Below are positions 16,502 through 24,661 of a DNA stretch of 64,000 nucleotides, piece after piece. This stretch comes from Flavihumibacter cheonanensis (lineage in GTDB: Bacteria > Bacteroidota > Bacteroidia > Chitinophagales > Chitinophagaceae): contig NZ_JAKRWF010000004.1 of NCBI RefSeq assembly GCF_022352215.1, forward strand, positions 496,001 to 560,000, in the 5' to 3' direction. Position 1 is the first letter of the stretch. Every line of letters begins with the position of its first letter. A program made the translations under genes and the position numbers. The notes under the pieces were generated by a model. It made no database searches and had not been told where the DNA came from. It worked only from the letters and a program-made list of their open reading frames with translations.

Positions 16502-17674
16502 ATGACGAAGGTATACCTCAAAAAGAAAGTCAGCAGGCGGATCGAAAATGGTCATCCCTGGGTATTTGCAAATGAAGTGGGCACAATAGATGGGCCCCTG
16601 GATGGTGGAGATATTGTCAGTTTGTTCACCCACGATAAAAAATTCATCGGGAAAGGCTATGCCAACCCTAAATCCCAGATCCTGGTTCGGTTGCTGACCC
16701 GTAAAAAAGAAGAGGAGATCAATGAGCAGTTTTTCTATAACCGGATTCAATCAGCCTGGGAATACCGGCAGAAAATTGGGTATACAGAAAACTGCCGCCT
16801 GATTTTTGGTGAGGCGGACTGGATGCCAGCACTGATCATTGATAAATTCAACGATTATTTTGTGCTGCAAACCCTGGCGCTTGGCATGGATAAGTGGAAG
16901 CCGGCAATTGTGGCCGCCCTCCAGGCTATTTTTAAGCCCAAAGGCATATACGAAAGAAATGATGTTCCGGTACGTGAACTGGAAGGACTTCCCCAAATCA
17001 AAGGTTTTTTGTCTGATCCCTTTGATACCCGGATCATTATTAATGAAAATGGGCTCAAGTTTTATGTAGATATTGAAAATGGACAAAAGACTGGTTATTT
17101 CCTCGACCAGCAGGACAATCGCCGCGCCATCCAGCATATTGTAAAAGGGGCAGATGTACTGGGCGCCTTCACCTATACTGGTACGTTTGAGATTCATGCC
17201 GCCCATTATGGAGCCAAATCTGTATTGGGACTCGATATTTCCCCCTCCGCAGTGGAGCAGGCCAACCTGAATGCAGCCCTGAATGGATACGAAGACCGCT
17301 GCCGGTTTGAAGCAGTGAATGCATTTGATGTACTAAAAGCCTGGGCCAAAGAAGGTCGCCAATACGATGTGGTGATGCTCGACCCGCCTGCCTTTACCAA
17401 AAGCAGGGAAACCATCCAGAAAGCCATTACCGGTTACAAAGAGATCAATCTCAGAGGTATGAAGTTGATCAAACCGGGAGGGTTTCTCGTAACTACTTCC
17501 TGTACCAACCTGGTACAGCCTGAACTTTTTCTTGAAATTATCCAGATGGCTGCCAAAGATGCCAAACGCACCCTTCGCCAGGTAGTTTACCAGACCCAGG
17601 CAAGTGACCATCCTATTGTATGGGGACAGGAAAATACACATTATCTGAAGTTCCTGATTGTGCAGGTAGTGTAG
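16502..17674 (+). CDS. Class I SAM-dependent rRNA (cytosine-C5) methyltransferase, RlmI-like
   Basis: 390 aa with an N-terminal PUA domain (VYLKKKVSRRIENGHPWVF, about 1-75) and a C-terminal Rossmann methyltransferase domain: SAM-binding VLGAFTYTGTFEIHAAHYGA (about 219), DPPAFTKSRE and the catalytic Cys in TTSCTN. This architecture and length match RlmI/YccW, which methylates C1962 of 23S rRNA. The paralogue RlmK/L cannot be excluded, but the PUA-first layout favours RlmI. It is divergent from grpE and monocistronic; two low-complexity repeat families follow the stop. Confidence 0.85.
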   Translation: MTKVYLKKKVSRRIENGHPWVFANEVGTIDGPLDGGDIVSLFTHDKKFIGKGYANPKSQILVRLLTRKKEEEINEQFFYNRIQSAWEYRQKIGYTENCRLIFGEADWMPALIIDKFNDYFVLQTLALGMDKWKPAIVAALQAIFKPKGIYERNDVPVRELEGLPQIKGFLSDPFDTRIIINENGLKFYVDIENGQKTGYFLDQQDNRRAIQHIVKGADVLGAFTYTGTFEIHAAHYGAKSVLGLDISPSAVEQANLNAALNGYEDRCRFEAVNAFDVLKAWAKEGRQYDVVMLDPPAFTKSRETIQKAITGYKEINLRGMKLIKPGGFLVTTSCTNLVQPELFLEIIQMAAKDAKRTLRQVVYQTQASDHPIVWGQENTHYLKFLIVQVV

Positions 17675-17675
17675 T

Positions 17676-17714
17676 ATGGAAGAGGGAGGAATGGAAGATG
17701 GAGGAAAGGAAGAC
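17676..17714. repeat. Dispersed purine repeat (GGAAGATGGAGGAAAGGAAG type), copy 1
   Basis: Starts 2 bp after the rlmI-like stop. Degenerate tandem GGAGGAA/GGAAGA units. A 21-bp core at 17693-17713 is identical to 32746-32766. It is immediately followed by the GACGTCTCAC-type repeat. Confidence 0.85.
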
Positions 17715-17716
17715 CT

Positions 17717-17743
17717 TCTCACGTCTCACATCTGACGTCTCAC
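17717..17743. repeat. Dispersed GACGTCTCAC-type repeat, copy 1
   Basis: Tandem near-repeats TCTCACGTCTCACATCTGAC and following GTCTCAC; the reverse complement matches copies at 28842-28870 and 33218-33261 with the same alternation of GTGAGACGT and CAGACGT units. Confidence 0.85.
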
Positions 17744-17748
17744 TTTTA

Positions 17749-18078
17749 TTACTTCGCAACCTGAAACCTTCCTGTTTCAACAATCTTTCCGGTTTTATCT
17801 CTCAACTGGAAGATATAGATCCCGCGGTAATAATCACTGAGATCGATGGTTGTTTTAGGTTGAACATCTTTCTGTTCAAACACTTTTTTCCCAAGGAAAT
17901 TAAACACCTGGAAAGTAAAGGAACGTTCTACTGTCTTATTGAAATCGAAAGTGATCTGAGTAACAGCGGGGTTGGGGTAAAAGCGAATTACCGGACGCTC
18001 AGCAACAGGTTTGCCGGATTGGCAATATCCAGTGCAGGCGATTAACAGACTTATGGATAGTGTAAAAAATATCCTCAT
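17749..18078 (-). CDS. Minimal exported protein consisting of a signal peptide and a T9SS type A sorting domain
   Basis: 109 aa. Residues 1-20 are a signal peptide (MRIFFTLSISLLIACTGYCQ; the Cys is not in a good lipobox context). From FYPNPAVTQITFDFN to GRFQVAK at the end it is a complete type A T9SS C-terminal sorting domain (PNP motif, VFNFLGKKVF, YYRGIYIFQLRDKTGKIVETGRF). Only about 12 residues separate the two signals, leaving no passenger domain. Such proteins may be surface-anchored small peptides, decoys or remnants of a larger gene. No frame continuation upstream was seen. Confidence 0.8.
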   Translation of the reverse strand: MRIFFTLSISLLIACTGYCQSGKPVAERPVIRFYPNPAVTQITFDFNKTVERSFTFQVFNFLGKKVFEQKDVQPKTTIDLSDYYRGIYIFQLRDKTGKIVETGRFQVAK

Positions 18079-18153
18079 TCTCGATTCCGGGTTTCAGCGT
18101 TTTGCACAAAATAAATCTAATTTTTCAAAGATACAATTGCTACCTGTTAAAAT

Positions 18154-18186
18154 AAAAAGGGGGCAGAAACGTTCTCCTGCCCCCTG
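18154..18186 (-). terminator. Terminator after peroxiredoxin gene
   Basis: On the minus strand a GGGGGCAG / CTGCCCCC stem (18159-18166 with 18177-18184) runs into a TTTTTATTTT tail, 25 bp after the stop. Confidence 0.85.
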
Positions 18187-18210
18187 GGGATATTTTTCTA
18201 TAAAACCAGC

Positions 18211-18678
18211 TTAATTCAAGCGTGCCAGAGTTTCCTGGATGGCATTGAAATCAGGCAAATCAGTCACTTTTTCAAGAATCTCTGCATATTGAATAATTCC
18301 TTCTTTATCAATAACAAAGGCGGCTCTTTTGGAAACCCCTTTCATATCGAACACAAAATCCTGGATCAATGAGTCATAACTGGCCGATGCTTCTTTATTG
18401 AAATCGCTCAGCAAAGGAAAATTTAACTGTTGCTCTTCCTTAAATTTTGCCAGGGTGAATACGGAATCCACGCTAATGCCATAAACCTGTGCATTTGTAT
18501 TATTATACTGGCTGATTGAGTCTCTTACTGTACACAATTCTGTAGTACATACACCGGTGAAGGCCTGCGGGAAGAACAGCAATACAACATTCTTGCCTTT
18601 CTGATCAGCAAGATTTACTTTGTTCTTTTCCGAATCAAATAAACTAAATACGGGGGCTGGTTGTCCAACTTTGCTCAT
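18211..18678 (-). CDS. Peroxiredoxin, PrxQ/Bcp-like
   Basis: 155 aa thioredoxin-fold peroxidase reducing H2O2 and organic hydroperoxides. The peroxidatic Cys44 sits in the PxxxTxxC motif (FFPQAFTGVC) and a second Cys lies five residues later (CTTELC), the spacing of atypical 2-Cys PrxQ/Bcp enzymes; the conserved Arg follows in TVRDS. AhpE-type naming is the alternative. It is monocistronic between two terminators. Confidence 0.88.
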   Translation of the reverse strand: MSKVGQPAPVFSLFDSEKNKVNLADQKGKNVVLLFFPQAFTGVCTTELCTVRDSISQYNNTNAQVYGISVDSVFTLAKFKEEQQLNFPLLSDFNKEASASYDSLIQDFVFDMKGVSKRAAFVIDKEGIIQYAEILEKVTDLPDFNAIQETLARLN

Positions 18679-18719
18679 AACTTTTTTTGTTTATAACAGT
18701 TTTAATGGAGAATTGTTAA

Positions 18720-18757
18720 ACAAAATCCCAGCCAAAGGCCGGGATTTGTTTTTTCAG
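18720..18757 (-). terminator. Terminator after PorP/SprF-like gene
   Basis: Hairpin AAATCCCAGCC aaa GGCCGGGATTT between the porP-like stop at 18793 and the peroxiredoxin start; T-rich on both strands. Confidence 0.75.
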
Positions 18758-18792
18758 TCAATAACCAAAAATAGGTCTTACTGAGGGACAGA

Positions 18793-19833
18793 TTAAAAAC
18801 GGGGACAGAAAACTTTCTCCCTTGTAGAGTTATCTCTGTTCAGGAATCCAATATAAGTAATTGAGAGTTCAAAACCTCCTCTTCCCTGGCTTGCTGTTTT
18901 TAATTGTGAAACATTCACATCATAACTAAGGCCAATCGAAAAAGGATTATAGTCGATTTTAACTGCAGGAATCAGGGCATCACGTAAACGCATAAACGCT
19001 CCCACGTGAACCACATAATCAGGCATTTCAGGATCCCCGATTTTGTATCCATACATCGCTCCGCCAACAATTTCGTCTGCTGGTCCCTGTTTGGAATAAT
19101 CTGCCTGAAGGTTAAAGAATGCCTGGTCTCCCACTTCAAACTTTACACCGCCGGAAGCTACCCATTTCGGATGCAATGCTGCATTTACATTCCGGTAGAA
19201 GGAATTCCTGGGTCGGTTGATATGATGGTAGGCTAGTCCAAAAAACAGGTTGTTTTGTTGTTCGGGTCCGAAGCTGCTATTGAAACTGGCGCCCAGGCTG
19301 GCATCCAGGTTGCTGTAATTCGCATTAATAAAGGTTTCTCCATCTGCAAGCGCCGGATTAAAGGCGCCTCCCACATACTGATTATCGGTGGTGATCTTGG
19401 AACGATCAATACGACGCTGAACCAGTCCGCCCATAAAACCCACCGATAAATACATATTGCGTTCGCTGCTCAATGATTTATGATAGTTGATAGCAGGTAG
19501 CAAATGTGTGGTCGTTAGTGAAACTGTTCCTGCTTTATCAAACAGCATTTGTAAACCGGCAGTGATAAAATCATCTCCGCCACCAACCGGCATTTTATAT
19601 TCGGCATTTACGGATCCGCTTTTAAATGCATTGGTCACACTGTTCCATTGATCGCGATATACAATTTGCGCACGCACATCTCCGGTAAAAATTCCTGCCA
19701 GTGAGGGGTTCCGAAGCAGGGGTGCTTCGTAGAACTGGGAGAAATGTATATCCTGCGCGGATGAACAGAGTCCGCAGAAAATCAGCAGTGCTGAGAGCAG
19801 GAGGTGAGTAATATGGTTATTGGTCTTTTTCAT
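18793..19833 (-). CDS. PorP/SprF family type IX secretion-associated outer-membrane protein
   Basis: 346 aa. Signal peptide (LLLSALLIFCGLCSSAQ) followed by the family hallmark DIHFSQFYEAPLLRNPSLAG, then amphipathic beta strands through to the C-terminus (IGLSYDVNVSQLKTASQGRGGFELSITYI), as in PorP/SprF beta-barrels. SprF-type proteins are needed to secrete or anchor particular type B T9SS substrates encoded beside them. The gene starts 3 bp after the stop of the 1470-aa PKD protein, a type B substrate, so the two very probably work as a pair. Confidence 0.93.
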   Translation of the reverse strand: MKKTNNHITHLLLSALLIFCGLCSSAQDIHFSQFYEAPLLRNPSLAGIFTGDVRAQIVYRDQWNSVTNAFKSGSVNAEYKMPVGGGDDFITAGLQMLFDKAGTVSLTTTHLLPAINYHKSLSSERNMYLSVGFMGGLVQRRIDRSKITTDNQYVGGAFNPALADGETFINANYSNLDASLGASFNSSFGPEQQNNLFFGLAYHHINRPRNSFYRNVNAALHPKWVASGGVKFEVGDQAFFNLQADYSKQGPADEIVGGAMYGYKIGDPEMPDYVVHVGAFMRLRDALIPAVKIDYNPFSIGLSYDVNVSQLKTASQGRGGFELSITYIGFLNRDNSTREKVFCPRF

Positions 19834-19836
19834 AGG

Positions 19837-22800
19837 TTATCTGATAAGCGTAACGTTTCCTTTTAACGCTACTACCTGTCCGTTTTCGCACACCACTTCA
19901 ATGATGTATATATAGGCATCTGAAGCTGCCTGCTGTCCGCGAATCATTCCATTCCAACCTTCAGAAGCAGCATTTGGAGCAAAGTTTTTACGTTCAAATA
20001 CCATTTCTCCCCAACGGTTAAAGATGCGCATGGATTGTATCCGGTCTAAACTTCTTCCTCTTGGATAGAACACATCATTCTGGCCATCATTATTCGGACT
20101 GAAAGTATTCGGAATGAAATAGTTTCTGTTTTCACAAATTACTCTTACTACAATATTGCTGGTAGCGCGACAACCATTAGCATCTACAACAGTTACCCTG
20201 TAGTTGGTTGTAAATTTGGGATTTGCAACTGGTGTCGGACAGTTTGTACAACTCAGCGCATCCGATGGAGTCCAGGTATATTGAGTTATGTTATCGCTGT
20301 AAGTAATTGGAAGTGTAGTTTCAAATCCAAGTGGCATCACGATTTCCGGAACATTCTGGATTGTTGGCAATGGCCAGATGGTAACATCTTTGCTCACTGA
20401 AGCAGAGCAGCCAAATGCAACTGAAGCTGTTAAATTCAAAGTTGCCTGGCCACTGTTGGTATATCGTACGGTTATATCCTGTGTATTGGCATTCTGACCA
20501 TTCCCGAGTGTCCATCTATAAATAGTAGCACTATCTGGAACAACCGTTGAACCCGATTGCCCCAGGAGTTCAAAGAGGCAAATTTCATCCGGACCACTGA
20601 TCACCGGTTCCGGCGTTCTGTATACACGTACTGTGTCTGTATAACTGTTTTCACATCCGGTTTCTGTTGTTACATATTGGGTAATTACATAACGTCCTGG
20701 CTGTGCAAAGGAATGTGAAGGATTTAATTCATTAAATACATTGGGCGAACCATCACCAAAATCCCAGCGGCGAAGAGTTACACTATCGTTACCAATACTG
20801 AAATCACTTAGTCTTACTGAACCCGTATCACAGAATTCTCGTTGGTCGGTATTGAACGCCGGGATTACACCTTTAACCATGATGGTCGGCCTGCTTCCTA
20901 CCGGAACTTCGCAATTCAGGCTATCTACCAGCCGAACAAACGGACGATAGAAATTCGGGAATCGGTACGTATGTGTTATCAGGTTGGCTTGAGATGAATC
21001 TGCATTGCCATCACCAAAAATCAGGTAATACTTTGTATTGGGTGGAGGAACCACATTGAAGTTTACCGTGATCTGGTTACACTCCTCTATCGGATTGTAA
21101 TTAAACACAAGATCAGTAAAAGGATTATAAATATTCACTGTTCCTATTGCAGTGTCTCTGCATCCTCCATTTCCAATCGCAATCTGGCGTACGGTATACC
21201 TGCCATAGGTATTGAAGAAGTTATTGGTATTGATCAGATTACTTGTATTGCCATCTCCAAAATCCCAATAAAGTGAATCATAGTCTGCTGCGTGCGAGGT
21301 GAACTTGGTTTCTAATGGCGGACAAATAGCTGATGTATCAATCATGGTAAAGTCAGCCTTGGGAGAAAGAATCTGAATATAATTCGGACGGATCAGGGAG
21401 TCTTCACATCCTTGTGCATCGCGGATAAATAATTTAACTGTGTAAACGGAATCCGGACCTGCATACTGATGCAACGGATTCTGATCTGTTGATGTACCTC
21501 CATCTCCAAATTCCCAGCGATAGGTCAGGTTATTTCCAGAAGATGAATCGCGGAAGGGAAGGTCTATACCCGGACAGAAAGTCGTATTCGCAGCAGCAAA
21601 TCTTGCAAAAGGTTTGGTAATGTTGGCTGCCGCCTGTCGGGTGATAGTATCAACACAACCAATATTATCTGTTGCTGTGAGCTTGATCGAGTAGGAGCCC
21701 GGGTTACGGTACACATGATTGATAGGAGTGGAAGTGAAACTAGCGGTTTCGCCATCGCCAAAATCGAACTGCCAGTTCACAATGGATCCAACTGGAGTAG
21801 ACTGGTCAGAAATAGTGACTTCACTGTTTACACAACCACCGTTATTGACAACAGAAAAATTCGGAGTAGCACCTACAACTGTTACCATATCGGTAATGGT
21901 TCTTGTTACTATACAACCATTAATATCTTCCATTGTAAGCGTAATATCGAACACGCCATTTACCGGCACCCTGGTCTGTAAGGTTCTGCCTCCCACAATA
22001 GGTGGTTGTCCTTCAATCTGCCAGGTATAGGAAGCAATATTGGCCGCATCTGTACCACTTGCAGTAAGTGTGAATAATTCGTTCCGACATACAGATGCTT
22101 TGCTGATTGAGAAATTATTGATTAGCTCAAATAAGTTCAGGGTTGCAGTTCGAGTATAGGTACAAACCGGATCTGTAACCGTTAGAGTTACTGTATACGT
22201 ACCATAGCTGGCATAAGTTACAGAGGGATTAGTCTGCGTGGAGGTCTGTCCGTTTCCGAAATCCCATGAATAGGTGGCTGCACCATGTGTTGGATCCAGA
22301 ATCGAATTGTCTTCAAAAGATACATTCAGTTTGTTGGCACAATTTATTCTTGGAGTAAACCGAGCCACCGGTGCCATCACGTACAACAAATTATTTCTGG
22401 TAATGGTATCCGGACAACCATTGTTTATTGCAATTAATCGCACATTAAAAAATCCGGTGTCCTGATATCTGTAGGAAGGATTTTCAGAACTACTACTACC
22501 TCCATCACCAAAATCCCATCTCCATTCGTCTGCGCCTGTGGAGGTTGACGTGAACTGGAAAGGCAAACCTGCACAGGAATTATCTCTATCTACAGTGAAA
22601 TTGGCGGTTGGTTTGGTGCCAACTTTGATTGCATTTGGAATACTGATTGTTTCAACACATCCACCAAGTGTGGTAACTCGTAACTGGAGGGAATATGTAC
22701 CAACGGCTGTATACGTTACACTTGGTGTTGGCGAAGTACTTGTTATGCCATTTCCAAAATCCCACTCGTAGCTTGCAATATCTCCAATGCTCGCAGGATC

Positions 22801-24249
22801 TAATTGCGGAGTATAGGTAAATGGCACACAACCACCCGCTGTTCCATTCAACAATTGTGGTGGAGTTGGTGAAGAGATTTTTACAAATGCCGGTTTGGTA
22901 ATGGTAGACGTACAGCTGTCTGCTGTTGTAATGGTTAACCGGACATCGTATTCACCAAAATTGGTGTAAGTATGAGTCGGATTCTGCTCGGTAGAGGTAT
23001 TCCCGTCACCAAAATCCCATAACCAGTTACTGGCACCTGCCCCTGAACTCTGAAAACGAACCTGGTGAGGTATCTGGCAGCCACTGGTATCTGTTGAAGT
23101 AAAATCAACACCAGGAGGGTTGGTGATGGTTATAGTTCGGGTAGTGGTACCATCGCAATCCGCATACCGGTTGGTAAGGCGTACCGTATAAGTGCCTGGG
23201 GTTGTATATAACTTAACCGGATTGGTTTCAAAAGAGAAAGTACCATCACCGAAATCCCATTCCGAACTATTGGGCAGGGGATTGCTGGTGTTTGTAAAAT
23301 TCAATGGTTTATTAGGACAGGAACTGGCTGGCGCACTGAAACTGGTTTGATTACCAGTAATGGCGATGGACCTTGTAATACTGTCGGCACAGCCATAACT
23401 ACTGTTCACAACCAACTTTACATTATAATTTCCAGTAGAGTTATAACTGGTAGAAGGATTTCTGTCTGTTGAAGTATTGCCATTCCCAAAGGACCAACGA
23501 TGCGTTAGAGTACCTGGGCCGGTCGACTGATTATTGAAATTTACACCAATGGGAGTGTTGCAGGCATCCAGTCGAGTGAAATCAAAATTGGGAGTTACTC
23601 CTCCAATGATCCGGATAAAGCGGGGCCTGTCTGATGTTACCACACAACCATTATCTGTGGTAACTGTGAGTCGCACCCTGAAAAATCCAAGCGATGTATA
23701 GGTTTTAACCGGGTTGGGGTCAGTTGATGTGGTGCCATCTCCAAAATCCCAGGCATAAGAAGTGATCTGCCCAGGGCCCTGAACAGTTACGCCATTTTGA
23801 AATCGTATAACTGCAGGAATACAGGATACTGTAGTATTCGCCCGGAAATCAATTCTGGCAGAAGGAAATACGGTAATGTAATTTGTCTTGACAATGCCAT
23901 CAACCCCGCGCGCATTGGTAACCGTAAGCCGAACGGTGTACACACCAGGCTGCGTATAGGTTACACTAGGATTCTGTTGATCGGATAAGGTTCCATTTCC
24001 AAAATCCCATGCCCAGGATGTAGGCGAATTAGTCGATTGATCTGTGAATCGAACCGTGAGATTCGCACAACCTTCAGTAATATTAGAAGTAAAGTTAGCA
24101 ACAGGCGTCTGGGCAGACAGCGGACCGCCTGCAGCCAGCATCAACATGCAGAATATAAGGTTACGTATCAACAAGCTGTTTTTTGTTTTTTCAGAAAGCA
24201 ACTTGTTTCCAAAGGGACTCGGAATTACTACGGATATTGGATTTTTCAT
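19837..24249 (-). CDS. PKD-repeat surface protein with gliding-motility-associated (T9SS type B) C-terminal domain
   Basis: 1470 aa. Signal peptide ends at GGPLSAQ (about 47). It then has about 13 PKD domains, each marked by a variant of WDFGDGxxS (AWDFGNGTLS, LWDFGDGNTS, RWDFGDGGSS, YWDFGDGNTS and others). The C-terminus PNTFSPNNDGQNDVFYP ... MRIFNRWGEMVFERK ... LKGNVTLIR is a gliding-motility-associated CHU_C domain, the type B signal for T9SS. Regular paired Cys suggest structural disulfides. A large cell-surface adhesin, SprB-like in layout though not a confirmed orthologue. It sits in a tight cluster with PorP/SprF 3 bp downstream and a lipoprotein 4 bp upstream. Confidence 0.93.
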   Translation of the reverse strand: MKNPISVVIPSPFGNKLLSEKTKNSLLIRNLIFCMLMLAAGGPLSAQTPVANFTSNITEGCANLTVRFTDQSTNSPTSWAWDFGNGTLSDQQNPSVTYTQPGVYTVRLTVTNARGVDGIVKTNYITVFPSARIDFRANTTVSCIPAVIRFQNGVTVQGPGQITSYAWDFGDGTTSTDPNPVKTYTSLGFFRVRLTVTTDNGCVVTSDRPRFIRIIGGVTPNFDFTRLDACNTPIGVNFNNQSTGPGTLTHRWSFGNGNTSTDRNPSTSYNSTGNYNVKLVVNSSYGCADSITRSIAITGNQTSFSAPASSCPNKPLNFTNTSNPLPNSSEWDFGDGTFSFETNPVKLYTTPGTYTVRLTNRYADCDGTTTRTITITNPPGVDFTSTDTSGCQIPHQVRFQSSGAGASNWLWDFGDGNTSTEQNPTHTYTNFGEYDVRLTITTADSCTSTITKPAFVKISSPTPPQLLNGTAGGCVPFTYTPQLDPASIGDIASYEWDFGNGITSTSPTPSVTYTAVGTYSLQLRVTTLGGCVETISIPNAIKVGTKPTANFTVDRDNSCAGLPFQFTSTSTGADEWRWDFGDGGSSSSENPSYRYQDTGFFNVRLIAINNGCPDTITRNNLLYVMAPVARFTPRINCANKLNVSFEDNSILDPTHGAATYSWDFGNGQTSTQTNPSVTYASYGTYTVTLTVTDPVCTYTRTATLNLFELINNFSISKASVCRNELFTLTASGTDAANIASYTWQIEGQPPIVGGRTLQTRVPVNGVFDITLTMEDINGCIVTRTITDMVTVVGATPNFSVVNNGGCVNSEVTISDQSTPVGSIVNWQFDFGDGETASFTSTPINHVYRNPGSYSIKLTATDNIGCVDTITRQAAANITKPFARFAAANTTFCPGIDLPFRDSSSGNNLTYRWEFGDGGTSTDQNPLHQYAGPDSVYTVKLFIRDAQGCEDSLIRPNYIQILSPKADFTMIDTSAICPPLETKFTSHAADYDSLYWDFGDGNTSNLINTNNFFNTYGRYTVRQIAIGNGGCRDTAIGTVNIYNPFTDLVFNYNPIEECNQITVNFNVVPPPNTKYYLIFGDGNADSSQANLITHTYRFPNFYRPFVRLVDSLNCEVPVGSRPTIMVKGVIPAFNTDQREFCDTGSVRLSDFSIGNDSVTLRRWDFGDGSPNVFNELNPSHSFAQPGRYVITQYVTTETGCENSYTDTVRVYRTPEPVISGPDEICLFELLGQSGSTVVPDSATIYRWTLGNGQNANTQDITVRYTNSGQATLNLTASVAFGCSASVSKDVTIWPLPTIQNVPEIVMPLGFETTLPITYSDNITQYTWTPSDALSCTNCPTPVANPKFTTNYRVTVVDANGCRATSNIVVRVICENRNYFIPNTFSPNNDGQNDVFYPRGRSLDRIQSMRIFNRWGEMVFERKNFAPNAASEGWNGMIRGQQAASDAYIYIIEVVCENGQVVALKGNVTLIR

Positions 24250-24253
24250 GGTT

Positions 24254-24661
24254 CTACTTCTTCTTCAGATGCAACAGATTTTTAACTCCCTGGACCGTTG
24301 TCTCTGCTTTTACATAGTCCCATGTATTGTTGGTAATTTTCCAGGTCGCATTCAGCTTCGAAACCGGTTCTGATGCTGCCGGAAAATTGGTAATAATCGA
24401 TAACGTATTTACATCTCCCACCCAAGTTCCCTTATCCTCTGTTTCTGTCGTGAAACCGCTGACCTTGCCATCGCGGTAAAATTGAAAGGTGTAAGGTGAA
24501 AATGAACTGGAAATGTCGGTACTTCCTTCTTTAAACGAATATATATACCACTGGCCATTTGTCATAGCATCGAGTATGATATCTTCCTTCTTTTCCTCGA
24601 TGGCTTTTGCACATGCCCCTAACAGGCATACCATGATGCTTATCCAGACCAGTTTTTTCAT
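24254..24661 (-). CDS. Lipocalin-like lipoprotein
   Basis: 135 aa with a lipoprotein signal (MKKLVWISIMVCLLGAC, Cys at 17). The mature part shows the pattern of lipocalin-like domains of Bacteroidota: GQWYIYSFKEGSTDISSSFS, a FYRDGKVSGF strand, KGTWVGDVNTLSI, and a final strand LLHLKKK. Ligand unknown. The start overlaps the carboxypeptidase stop by 4 bp, and the PKD gene starts 4 bp downstream. It may be an accessory factor for that surface protein, but this rests on position only. Confidence 0.7.
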   Translation of the reverse strand: MKKLVWISIMVCLLGACAKAIEEKKEDIILDAMTNGQWYIYSFKEGSTDISSSFSPYTFQFYRDGKVSGFTTETEDKGTWVGDVNTLSIITNFPAASEPVSKLNATWKITNNTWDYVKAETTVQGVKNLLHLKKK

